Assembly (NCBI GenBank): GCA_946549155.1
Contig: CAMNQN010000215.1
Location: 1-5,449, forward strand
DNA from: an uncultured Lachnospiraceae bacterium
GTDB taxonomy: Bacteria > Bacillota > Clostridia > Lachnospirales > Lachnospiraceae
Reading direction: 5' to 3'
DNA length: 5,449 bases
Of this stretch, positions 1-5,348 are shown in pieces; position 1 is the stretch's first letter; each line of letters begins with the position of its first letter. A program made the translations under genes and the position numbers. The notes below the pieces were generated by a model. The model had not been told where the DNA came from, did no database searches, and saw only the letters and a program-made list of their open reading frames with translations.

Positions 1-8
1 AGACGGAC

Positions 9-50
9 AAAAATTTCGGGAGAGCTGGCAGCCCTCCAGGCTGACAGCTC
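9..50 (-). terminator. Candidate hairpin plus U-run, reading leftward
   Basis: GAGCTG (22-27) pairs with CAGCTC (45-50), and CAGCC (29-33) with GGCTG (39-43). One G-A mismatch lies between the two helices, and the loop is 5 nt. On the minus strand the hairpin is followed, after about 8 nt, by a run of five T (complement of A9-A13). That gap is longer than in a canonical intrinsic terminator, so termination is uncertain. The structure begins about 70 nt downstream of the conserved motif at 92-121 in the same orientation. The two could belong to one leader or attenuator for a gene left of the window. Confidence 0.35.
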
Positions 51-91
51 AGGGGTGCTAAGCAGGGAAATCATCAGGGTGGCCCTGCGCG

Positions 92-121
92 CCCGCCTCT
101 TCCTGCGTCCTGCTAATTAAC
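92..121 (-). repeat. Conserved ~30-nt motif, copy 1 (outward-facing)
   Basis: On the minus strand, positions 121 to 92 match positions 5349 to 5378 of the plus strand at 26 of 30 bases. The shared core is CAGGACGCAGGAA, preceded by GTTAATTA. All four differences are G/A exchanges. The copy lies downstream of the FeoB-associated gene on the same strand and reads towards the left edge. I do not recognise it as a named riboswitch or insertion-sequence end. It could be the start of a structured leader RNA or a dispersed intergenic repeat. Confidence 0.6.
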
Positions 122-142
122 AATAATTTCCATATCCGAATT

Positions 143-186
143 GGAAAATGTAAGGGCCGCCCTCAATGGCAGCCCTTACATTTTCC
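143..186 (-). terminator. Perfect 15-bp inverted repeat, probable terminator
   Basis: The arm GGAAAATGTAAGGGC (143-157) is exactly complementary to GCCCTTACATTTTCC (172-186), with a 14-nt loop between. The inner GC-rich part (AAGGGC/GCCCTT) flanked by A-rich and T-rich stretches resembles a bidirectional intrinsic terminator. It would serve the minus-strand small gene that ends at 163. Unusually, the upstream arm lies inside that gene, covering the codons for Gly38 to Gly42 with one of its cysteines, and the stop codon is in the loop. No long U-tract follows the outer stem, so its efficiency is uncertain. Confidence 0.5.
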
Positions 187-297
187 GCAGTCTCCGCCGC
201 ACTGCAGCGACTTTCCATTCTTTTTATCCTTTATCATACGCCGGATCACCAGTGCTACCACTGCTATCAGTCCTGCTCCTACTACGAATGTACCCAT
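163..297 (-). CDS. FeoB-associated Cys-rich membrane protein (small)
   Basis: This 44-residue protein has one N-terminal hydrophobic segment (residues 4-18, FVVGAGLIAVVALVI), then a basic stretch (RRMIKDKKNGK), then a cysteine-rich tail CGGDCGKCKGCH with Cys33, 37, 40 and 43. This is the architecture of the FeoB-associated Cys-rich membrane proteins found beside the ferrous-iron transporter FeoB in Firmicutes. Their exact role is not established; a part in Fe(II) uptake, perhaps metal handling at the cytoplasmic membrane, is presumed. The ATG at 297 is preceded by AAGGAG (complement of 307-312) at 9-nt spacing. No feoA or feoB lies upstream on this strand, since glgC occupies that side divergently. 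The gene has its own promoter and ends within an inverted repeat. The family call rests on pattern alone, but the combination is distinctive. Confidence 0.85.
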   Translation of the reverse strand: MGTFVVGAGLIAVVALVIRRMIKDKKNGKSLQCGGDCGKCKGCH

Positions 298-327
298 ATT
301 CCTCTGCTCCTTTCTGGCTGTCTTGAT

Positions 328-343
328 GTTAGTATACGCTAAC
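328..343. promoter_or_regulatory. Palindromic operator-like site over a -10 box
   Basis: GTTAGTATACGCTAAC is an interrupted palindrome (GTTAG, 6 nt, CTAAC) that fully covers the -10 hexamer of the small Cys-rich gene. A repressor bound here would block the promoter. The GTTAG/CTAAC half-sites recall the arms of DtxR/IdeR-type iron-regulator boxes, but the spacing differs from the classical 19-bp box. Assignment to a metalloregulator is inference, encouraged by the iron-linked gene it would control. Confidence 0.45.
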
Positions 344-359
344 TTTAGTTTGTTGTCAA
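331..359 (-). promoter_or_regulatory. Sigma-A promoter of the FeoB-associated gene
   Basis: On the minus strand, TTGACA (complement of 354-359, a perfect -35) is followed after exactly 17 nt by TATACT (complement of 331-336, five of six matches to the -10 consensus). Transcription would begin near 324, giving a leader of about 27 nt that carries the AAGGAG ribosome-binding site. It is the strongest promoter visible in the window and makes the small gene an independent unit rather than the tail of an upstream feo operon. Confidence 0.8.
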
Positions 360-458
360 TCTCTGTTTTTGGTTTTTCTTCTTTTTACATTTTCAAAGCA
401 GTCTTTACCATTCTCTTTTATCTTTTATCCATTTTTCTTTATTATTTTACATAAAAGA

Positions 459-488
459 CTGTCCTTTTTTTTTAATTTATGATACAAT
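459..488 (+). promoter_or_regulatory. Probable glgCD promoter (extended -10)
   Basis: TACAAT at 483-488 is preceded by TG at the extended -10 position (TGATACAAT), within a very T-rich tract. A -35 is poor: the best candidate is CTGTCC at 459-464 with an 18-nt spacer, so the extended -10 probably carries recognition. Transcription would start near 495, about 33 nt before the glgC start. The rest of the 298-527 gap is AT- and pyrimidine-rich with no gene visible. Confidence 0.55.
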
Positions 489-527
489 TTAGACATAAAT
501 GTTTTAATAACTTAGGGGGAAATTATC

Positions 528-1736
528 ATGGCAAAAGAAATGATTGCAATGCTTCTTGCCGGCGGACAGGGTTCCCGTTTATATGCCCTTACGCAAAAGC
601 TGGCAAAACCCGCGGTTCCCTTTGGCGGAAAATACCGTATCATCGACTTCCCGCTGTCGAACTGCGTTAACTCCGGTATCGATACTGTAGGTATCCTGAC
701 TCAGTATCAGCCTCTGGTACTGAACGAATACATCGGAAACGGCCAGCCTTGGGATCTGGACCGGCTCCATGGCGGTGTTCATGTGTTGCCGCCCTATCAG
801 CAGGCCTCCGGCTCCGACTGGTACAAAGGTACCGCAAACGCTATCTACCAGAACCTTTCCTTTATTGAGCGCTATAATCCGCAGTACGTGATCATCCTTT
901 CCGGCGATCAGATCTGCAAGCAGGATTACAGCGATTTTCTGAAATTCCACAAGGAAAAGGGAGCGGAATTCAGCGTGGCTGTTATGGAAGTGCCCTGGGA
1001 GGAGGCTCCCCGCTTCGGCCTGATGGTGACAGACGAGACGGACCGTATCACCGAATTTCAGGAGAAGCCCAAGAATCCTAAGTCCAACCTGGCTTCCATG
1101 GGCATTTATATTTTCAACTGGGACATTCTGAAAAAATATCTGATTGAGGACGAGGAAGATCCCCAGTCCGAGAACGATTTCGGAAATAACATCATCCCGA
1201 ATCTGCTTCGTGACAACCGTAAAATGTACGCTTATCACTTCAGCGGTTACTGGAAGGATGTGGGAACCATCTCCTCTCTGTGGGAGGCAAATATGGAGGT
1301 TCTGGATCCGGAACACAGCGGTATCAACCTGTTTGACGACGACTGGAAGATCTACAGCCGCAACAGCGGTATGACCGGCCACCGTATCAGTGCAAGTGCC
1401 GTGGTGGAAAACTCCATGATTACCGACGGCTGCCGCGTGGAAGGCACCGTGAAGCATTCCATTCTCTACGCCGGCGTTCAGGTGGCGGAGGGAGCTGTGA
1501 TTGAGGACGCCGTGGTGATGGGAGGCTCCGTGATCAAATCCGGCGCTGTGGTGAAGCACTGCATCATCGCGGAAAATGTGGTGATCGGTGAAAATGCTGT
1601 GGTAGGCGCTATGCCGGAGGGCGAGACAAACGGCGTGGCCACCATAGGCCCCGGCGTTTACATAGGAGACGGCGCCAAGATCGGCCCCAATGCTATGATA
1701 AGTACAAATGTAAAGGATGGTGAAGAACAATGGTAA
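528..1736 (+). CDS. glgC: Glucose-1-phosphate adenylyltransferase, catalytic subunit
   Basis: ADP-glucose pyrophosphorylase converts ATP and glucose-1-phosphate to ADP-glucose and pyrophosphate, the committed step of bacterial glycogen synthesis, in the cytosol. The 402-residue length is typical. The N-terminal nucleotidyltransferase domain shows GGQGSRL (residues 12-18), LAKPAVPFGGKYRIIDFPLS (25-44), GTANAIYQN (101-109), SGDQ (125-128) and the sugar-phosphate-binding FQEKP with Lys180. The last ~100 residues are imperfect Val/Ile/Ala-rich hexapeptide repeats forming a left-handed beta-helix. Position 128 is Gln where His is usual (GDH). The ATG at 528 follows AGGGGGA (514-520) by 7 nt. The stop overlaps the glgD start by 7 bp, so the subunits are probably translationally coupled and act as a GlgC-GlgD hetero-oligomer. 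Confidence 0.96.
   Translation: MAKEMIAMLLAGGQGSRLYALTQKLAKPAVPFGGKYRIIDFPLSNCVNSGIDTVGILTQYQPLVLNEYIGNGQPWDLDRLHGGVHVLPPYQQASGSDWYKGTANAIYQNLSFIERYNPQYVIILSGDQICKQDYSDFLKFHKEKGAEFSVAVMEVPWEEAPRFGLMVTDETDRITEFQEKPKNPKSNLASMGIYIFNWDILKKYLIEDEEDPQSENDFGNNIIPNLLRDNRKMYAYHFSGYWKDVGTISSLWEANMEVLDPEHSGINLFDDDWKIYSRNSGMTGHRISASAVVENSMITDGCRVEGTVKHSILYAGVQVAEGAVIEDAVVMGGSVIKSGAVVKHCIIAENVVIGENAVVGAMPEGETNGVATIGPGVYIGDGAKIGPNAMISTNVKDGEEQW
1712..1717 (+). promoter_or_regulatory. glgD ribosome-binding site inside glgC
   Basis: AAAGGA lies in the last codons of glgC, 12 nt before the glgD ATG at 1730. It supports that ATG, which gives a 7-bp overlap with glgC, as the true start. The spacing is somewhat long, consistent with partial dependence on terminating glgC ribosomes. 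Confidence 0.55.
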
Positions 1737-2875
1737 ACTCTAACTCCAACGCACTGGGCATCATTTTCCCCAACAGCTATGACAGTCTGATTCCGGATCT
1801 GGTTAATGTTCGCCTGATGGCTTCCATTCCCTTTGCCAGCCGTTACCGCATGATCGACTTCATCCTGTCCAGTATGGTAAACTGCGGCATCGACAATGTA
1901 TCGGTCATCGTAAGAAACAATTACCACTCTCTGATGGATCACTTAGGATCCGGACGGGAATGGGATCTGACCCGCAAAAACGGCGGCCTGACCATTTTCC
2001 CGCCCTTTGCAGAGAAAGACTCCAAGCCCTATACCGGCCGTGTGGAAGCGCTCTCCAACATTCTGGATCTTCTGCGCTCCCAGAAAGAAAAATATGTGGT
2101 GATGTCTGATACCAACATCGCCGTGAACTTTGATTTTAAAGCCATGATCGCAGAGCATATTGCCAGCGGCGCGGATGTTTCCGTAGCCTACAACGAGCAG
2201 GAGCTGCCGGAGGGCGTATTCAAGACCCAGTACAATGCCAAGGGCCTCTACTATACGCTGAGCCTGGATGAGGACCGCCGGGTGAGGAAAATTTATGTAA
2301 ATCCCAGAACCCACGGCATCCACAACTTCTCCATGAACATGTTCGTAATAGGCCGGGAGCTGCTGATCGACCTGATCAACACCGCCTTCGTCCGGGGACA
2401 GGTTTATTTTGAACGGGATGTACTCTCCCCCCAGCTGGAAAAGCTGAACGTACACGGTTTCCGTTTTGACGGCTACCTGGCCCGTATCTCTGACATCAAG
2501 AGCTATTTCGAGGAGAATATGAAGCTTCTGGATGAGAAGAACCTCAGCGGGCTCTTTGATCCGGCTCCGGTATACACGAAGATCCGTGACGATAACCCCA
2601 CCCGGTATATTTCCGGCGCGGTGGCAAAAAATATCATGGCTGCCGACGGCTGCGTGATCGAGGGTGAAGTGGAGAACAGCATTCTTTTCCGTGGCGTAAA
2701 AATCACCAAGGGAGCGAAGGTAAAAAACTGTATTCTGATGCAGGATACGGTGGTTGAAGAAAACGCCCGGGTGGAATACCTGATCTCTGACAAGAAGGTT
2801 ACCATCACAGCCGGTAAAGAAATGAAGGGAACGGATACCTATCCGCTCTATATTGCGAAAGGCCATCAGGTATAA
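1730..2875 (+). CDS. glgD: GlgD, non-catalytic subunit of ADP-glucose pyrophosphorylase
   Basis: This 381-residue paralogue of GlgC pairs with it in Firmicutes and stimulates or modulates glycogen precursor synthesis. It keeps the fold (RYRMIDFILSSMVNCGID near residue 38; NMFVIG in the middle; C-terminal beta-helix repeats) but lacks the catalytic signatures. The GGxGxRL loop is replaced by FPNSYDSLIPDL (13-24), SGD(H/Q) becomes MSDTN (125-129), and the EKP lysine motif becomes YVNP (189-192). These losses are the GlgD hallmark and indicate a regulatory subunit. The start is the ATG overlapping the glgC stop. The gene ends 9 nt before a strong hairpin terminator, so glgCD looks like a complete two-gene operon without glgA or glgB. 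Confidence 0.94.
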   Translation: MVNSNSNALGIIFPNSYDSLIPDLVNVRLMASIPFASRYRMIDFILSSMVNCGIDNVSVIVRNNYHSLMDHLGSGREWDLTRKNGGLTIFPPFAEKDSKPYTGRVEALSNILDLLRSQKEKYVVMSDTNIAVNFDFKAMIAEHIASGADVSVAYNEQELPEGVFKTQYNAKGLYYTLSLDEDRRVRKIYVNPRTHGIHNFSMNMFVIGRELLIDLINTAFVRGQVYFERDVLSPQLEKLNVHGFRFDGYLARISDIKSYFEENMKLLDEKNLSGLFDPAPVYTKIRDDNPTRYISGAVAKNIMAADGCVIEGEVENSILFRGVKITKGAKVKNCILMQDTVVEENARVEYLISDKKVTITAGKEMKGTDTYPLYIAKGHQV

Positions 2876-2884
2876 GATCGTTCC

Positions 2885-2914
2885 GAAAGGCTGCCGATAC
2901 GACGGCAGCCTTTC
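2885..2914 (+). terminator. glgCD intrinsic terminator
   Basis: GAAAGGCTGCCG (2885-2896) pairs perfectly with CGGCAGCCTTTC (2903-2914) around a 6-nt loop. This 12-bp GC-rich stem begins 9 nt after the glgD stop. The downstream tract (ATTATAT) is only moderately T-rich, so the second hairpin that follows may assist. Confidence 0.8.
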
Positions 2915-2922
2915 ATTATATA

Positions 2923-2955
2923 AAAAGGGGCTGTCACAAAATGACATCCCCTTTT
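2923..2955 (-). terminator. Terminator of the PRTase-like gene (bidirectional)
   Basis: AAAAGGGG (2923-2930) pairs with CCCCTTTT (2948-2955), and TGTCA (2932-2936) with TGACA (2942-2946), with one C/T mismatch between and a 5-nt loop. Read on the minus strand, it follows the gene ending at 2970 by about 15 nt and continues into TTTTTATATAAT, a good U-tract. Read on the plus strand, it is also followed by T-rich sequence, so it may back up the glgCD terminator. Confidence 0.8.
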
Positions 2956-2969
2956 ATATGTGATCCGGG

Positions 2970-3611
2970 CTACAGTTTTGAGTAACCGTAGCTGTTTACA
3001 ATCGCCTCAATTCTCTCTTTTCTGGCGCACATGGGACATTTCGCCGCCTCATAGGTCTGGTAGCCGCCAATATCCGCGGTACCGAAAATGTGGTTCACAT
3101 GCAGTCCGGCCACCTCATCGCTGGCGCTGAATATGGCAGCCACACCCTCCATAATACCGCCGTAATACTGTACACACTCCACGGCCCTGGCAATGGTGCG
3201 ACCGGTGGTGGCGGAAGCAATCAGCAGCAGGCAGTGCTTTCCATGAATCATCATCTGCATATTGTCACGGAAAATCAACTGGCCGCCCGGATTCACCTCC
3301 GGGGAAACCACGTACATGGTCTTGTGCTGATTCAGTGACATGATACCGGATTTGGTCAGCTCGTCTGCCAGATAAGCGCCGATCACCTCACATCCATCCA
3401 TGCAGATAATCGTATCTATGTAGGTGCTGGTGGAATATTTTCTGGCAAGGATGGATGCTGCCGCTTCCGCCTCACTCTTTCTGGATTTCAGAATCGTCAT
3501 ATCCACATAGTAATTAATGTGCGAATGATTTGTAGCAAAATGTCCGGGAATCACTCTGATATTTGCATTGGGATTCACGTTGGAGCTGATTTTGATTGCT
3601 TTACTTTCCAT
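2970..3611 (-). CDS. PyrE-like phosphoribosyltransferase-family protein
   Basis: This 213-residue protein resembles the orotate phosphoribosyltransferase-like proteins of Clostridia. The PRPP-loop region is LLLIASATTGRTIARAVE (128-145): a hydrophobic strand, then ATTGRT, matching the TGxT part of the type I PRTase signature. The two acidic residues normally just before it (as in ED/DD) are replaced by Ala132-Ser133. An upstream segment IICMDGCEVIGAYLADEL (68-85) fits the Rossmann-like core. The C-terminus holds KCPMCARKERIEA (191-203) with a CxxC pair that could bind metal. Loss of the acidic pair makes normal PRPP chemistry doubtful, so a ligand-binding or altered-substrate role is possible; I would not call it pyrE. 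The ATG at 3611 follows GGGGAGG (complement of 3620-3626) by 8 nt. The gene has its own promoter and terminator. Confidence 0.75.
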   Translation of the reverse strand: MESKAIKISSNVNPNANIRVIPGHFATNHSHINYYVDMTILKSRKSEAEAAASILARKYSTSTYIDTIICMDGCEVIGAYLADELTKSGIMSLNQHKTMYVVSPEVNPGGQLIFRDNMQMMIHGKHCLLLIASATTGRTIARAVECVQYYGGIMEGVAAIFSASDEVAGLHVNHIFGTADIGGYQTYEAAKCPMCARKERIEAIVNSYGYSKL

Positions 3612-3648
3612 AAAAAATTCCTCCCCAGATTTTATTTATATTGATCTA

Positions 3649-3677
3649 ATCATACATGATTTTCCAATTTATTTCAA
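3649..3677 (-). promoter_or_regulatory. Sigma-A promoter of the PRTase-like gene
   Basis: On the minus strand, TTGAAA (complement of 3672-3677) and TATGAT (complement of 3649-3654) are separated by exactly 17 nt. Each hexamer has five of six consensus matches. The predicted start near 3642 gives a ~30-nt leader containing the GGGGAGG site. This makes the gene independently transcribed, although no clear terminator separates it from the SGNH gene upstream. Confidence 0.75.
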
Positions 3678-3701
3678 GACATTTCCGTATATTCATGCAC
3701 A

Positions 3702-3740
3702 ATATCCACACTTTTTCCACAATATCAACATTTTCACACA
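3702..3740. repeat. Imperfect tandem repeat with DnaA-box-like 9-mers
   Basis: ATATCCACACTTTTTCCACA (3702-3721) is followed directly by ATATCAACATTTTCACACA (3722-3740). They agree at 16 of 19 aligned positions plus a one-base gap. ATATCCACA (3702-3710) and TTTTCCACA (3713-3721) each differ by one base from the DnaA box TTATCCACA and are 11 bp apart. The repeat overlaps the stop codon of the SGNH gene and lies upstream of the PRTase promoter. Regulatory or replication meaning is speculative; it may be only low-complexity AT-rich sequence. Confidence 0.4.
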
Positions 3741-4378
3741 ATTTGTCTGATCTTGTCTGCCAATGCCTCCGCCAACTGGCTGTGCCCCTCCCCCGTCAGA
3801 TGCATAAAATCAATCTGATTCGGGCCTGCTGTCACCGCCTCATTGGCATCCAGATAATGGCAGCCGGTCAGCTTTGCGACCTTCCGGTATTCCTCCGCCA
3901 GTTTCTCAGATTTTTCCGCGCATCCCAGGCCCATGGTGCCCACTGCCTCTGTCCCGGCATACGCCCTTCCGATGTTCTGTGGCGTAACTACAAGAATGTT
4001 GGGCTTTCCCTCCCTCCAGCAGTCCTGTACTGACTTCGCCTTATCCACCAGCCTTTTCAGCCCCACGGCAATGCAGACCGGGGAACTGCCAAAGCGTTCC
4101 TTCGTGTCGTTGGTTCCCAGCATAATAATCAGCAAATCCACCGGCTCATGGCTCATAAGGCAGGGATAAATATAATTCAGCCCGGAAAGCCCCTCCTGAA
4201 TGGGATCATCAAAGCAGGTGGTGCGGCCGCTCAGCCCCTCCTCCAAAATCAGATAATCCTCCCCCAGCTTTTTCTGCAGCAGGCAGGTCCAACGCTGCTC
4301 CTCATCAAAACGTCCATTGTCCTCCGCGCGATATCCGTGGGTGTTGGAATCACCGAAACATACGATATGTTTCTTCAT
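3734..4378 (-). CDS. SGNH/GDSL-family hydrolase (arylesterase/acyltransferase-like)
   Basis: This 214-residue serine hydrolase has the four SGNH blocks: FGDSNTHG with nucleophile Ser11; GLSGRTT (48-54) supplying the oxyanion glycine; LGTNDTK (87-93) with Asn90; and IDFMHLTGEGH (189-199) with the catalytic Asp190 and His193. GLSGRTT, the PC-(4)-EPVDLLIIMLGTNDTK spacing and the early GDS motif recall the MsAcT-type arylesterase/acyltransferase branch (Mycobacterium smegmatis). It has no signal peptide or membrane segment, so it should act in the cytosol on small esters or acylated metabolites; the substrate is unknown. The ATG at 4378 has AAGGAGAG (4389-4396) upstream. It lies 63 nt after the HAD phosphatase gene on the same strand with no strong terminator between, so co-transcription is likely. 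Confidence 0.9.
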   Translation of the reverse strand: MKKHIVCFGDSNTHGYRAEDNGRFDEEQRWTCLLQKKLGEDYLILEEGLSGRTTCFDDPIQEGLSGLNYIYPCLMSHEPVDLLIIMLGTNDTKERFGSSPVCIAVGLKRLVDKAKSVQDCWREGKPNILVVTPQNIGRAYAGTEAVGTMGLGCAEKSEKLAEEYRKVAKLTGCHYLDANEAVTAGPNQIDFMHLTGEGHSQLAEALADKIRQIV

Positions 4379-4441
4379 AATTTATTATCTCTCCTTTTTA
4401 TTTTTCCCATTACATAAAGGGATTTACCGTGTTTCCTGTTT

Positions 4442-5230
4442 CTACAGCAGGCCCAGATAACGGCAGGCCTTCCAGATACCGTCCTCCTCCAGGGGAGCTG
4501 TCACATAGTCCGCCGCTTCCCTGGCGGCCTCCGTTCCATTTCCCATGCACACGCCTACTCCCGCGATGCGCAGCATGGCCAGATCATTGGAGCTGTCTCC
4601 GAACGCAATCGTCTGGGAAAGGGGCAGATCCAGCAGCTCACAGACCTGACAGATCCCGGTTCCCTTATCATAGCCCTTCGGAACCATCTCCACCACCGTA
4701 TCGCCGTGCACCATATAGGTATAATACTCCGCCAGGACGTCAAAACACCCCTGCTTGTCCCCGCCTTCCATGGCGCAGGCCAGCTTTGAAATCTCCCATC
4801 GACCCCACTCTCCTGCAATGCTGCGCAGGTGATCGCCCATCTCCGCCTTCAGCTTAAGGCCATAGGGATCGTTTCCGAAGTCCTCCTCATCCAGATAAAG
4901 GTATTCCCGTCCTTCAAGAATGGGCCGGAAGCCAAACCGGCGCACCGTGCTTACGGTGTGCTCCGCCAGGCTTTGCTCAATTTTTTTGTAAAAGACCGTC
5001 TCTCCCTGGTACTGAATCATGGTGCCGCATCCGGAAACCACACCGTCAAAACCGATGGATAAAAGATCCGGATTCTGAATAAAGGACGGACACCGGCCCG
5101 TATTTAAAAATGCCAGATGGCCACATTTTCTGGCCAGCTGAATGGCGGTTATCGTGCTTTCCGGGATTTCATTCTTCCCGTTCCATATCGTTCCATCAAT
5201 ATCAAAAAATAATGCTTTTCTCTTTGGCAT
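4442..5230 (-). CDS. Cof-type HAD-superfamily phosphatase
   Basis: This 262-residue protein is a HAD phosphatase with a type IIB cap, the usual size for Cof-type sugar-phosphate, FMN or PLP phosphatases. Motif I is FFDIDGT (8-14), with nucleophile Asp10 and acid/base Asp12. Motif II is LNTGR (42-46, Thr44). Motif III is YDKGTGI with Lys189, and motif IV is GDSSNDLAML (211-220) with Mg-binding Asp212 and Asp216. The cap lies between residues ~80 and ~185. No secretion signal is seen, so it is cytosolic, and the substrate cannot be told from sequence. The start at 5230 has a GGGAGAGG purine tract just upstream and a good promoter 40 nt beyond that. It is probably the first gene of a two-gene unit with the SGNH hydrolase. 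Confidence 0.93.
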   Translation of the reverse strand: MPKRKALFFDIDGTIWNGKNEIPESTITAIQLARKCGHLAFLNTGRCPSFIQNPDLLSIGFDGVVSGCGTMIQYQGETVFYKKIEQSLAEHTVSTVRRFGFRPILEGREYLYLDEEDFGNDPYGLKLKAEMGDHLRSIAGEWGRWEISKLACAMEGGDKQGCFDVLAEYYTYMVHGDTVVEMVPKGYDKGTGICQVCELLDLPLSQTIAFGDSSNDLAMLRIAGVGVCMGNGTEAAREAADYVTAPLEEDGIWKACRYLGLL

Positions 5231-5269
5231 ACATCCTCTCCCTTTCCTCCAATTGCCGCATTATTCTTC

Positions 5270-5298
5270 ATTATAAATTTGATCCTGCAAAAGTGCAA
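5270..5298 (-). promoter_or_regulatory. Sigma-A promoter of the HAD-SGNH unit
   Basis: On the minus strand, a perfect TATAAT (complement of 5270-5275) lies 17 nt downstream of TTGCAC (complement of 5293-5298), a weaker -35. Transcription would start near 5263, giving a ~33-nt leader that includes the purine-rich ribosome-binding region before the ATG at 5230. Confidence 0.7.
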
Positions 5299-5348
5299 GC
5301 TTCTTTCTCATACCATTTTCCTGAAAAGGAGCTGTCAAAGTTCTTTGT

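Noticed and set aside
141..326. Plus-strand open frame of 61 codons
   Set aside because: It is antisense to the FeoB-associated gene, starts on a non-ATG codon within a hairpin arm, and has no ribosome-binding site; the opposite strand explains the region.
399..461. CAGTCTTT (399-406) and AAAGACTG (454-461) inverted pair upstream of glgC
   Set aside because: Only 8 bp with a 47-nt loop in a low-complexity pyrimidine-rich tract, so a chance match is likely.
579..1730. Long minus-strand open frame (383 codons) antisense to glgC
   Set aside because: It mirrors the glgC reading frame, has a composition rich in His and Val typical of antisense shadows, no recognisable domain, and no convincing ribosome-binding site.
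1943..2947. Long minus-strand open frame (334 codons) antisense to glgD
   Set aside because: It has the same shadow pattern; it would also run through both hairpin terminators and contains no known motif.
4379..4441. Terminator between the HAD and SGNH genes
   Set aside because: The only inverted repeat (CCC/GGG around ATTACATAAA) has a mismatch and a 2-nt loop, so it is too weak to call.
122..5348. A transposon or genomic island bounded by the two inverted 30-nt repeats
   Set aside because: The enclosed genes are ordinary chromosomal functions without a transposase or integrase, target duplications cannot be seen, and the repeat looks more like an intergenic or leader element.
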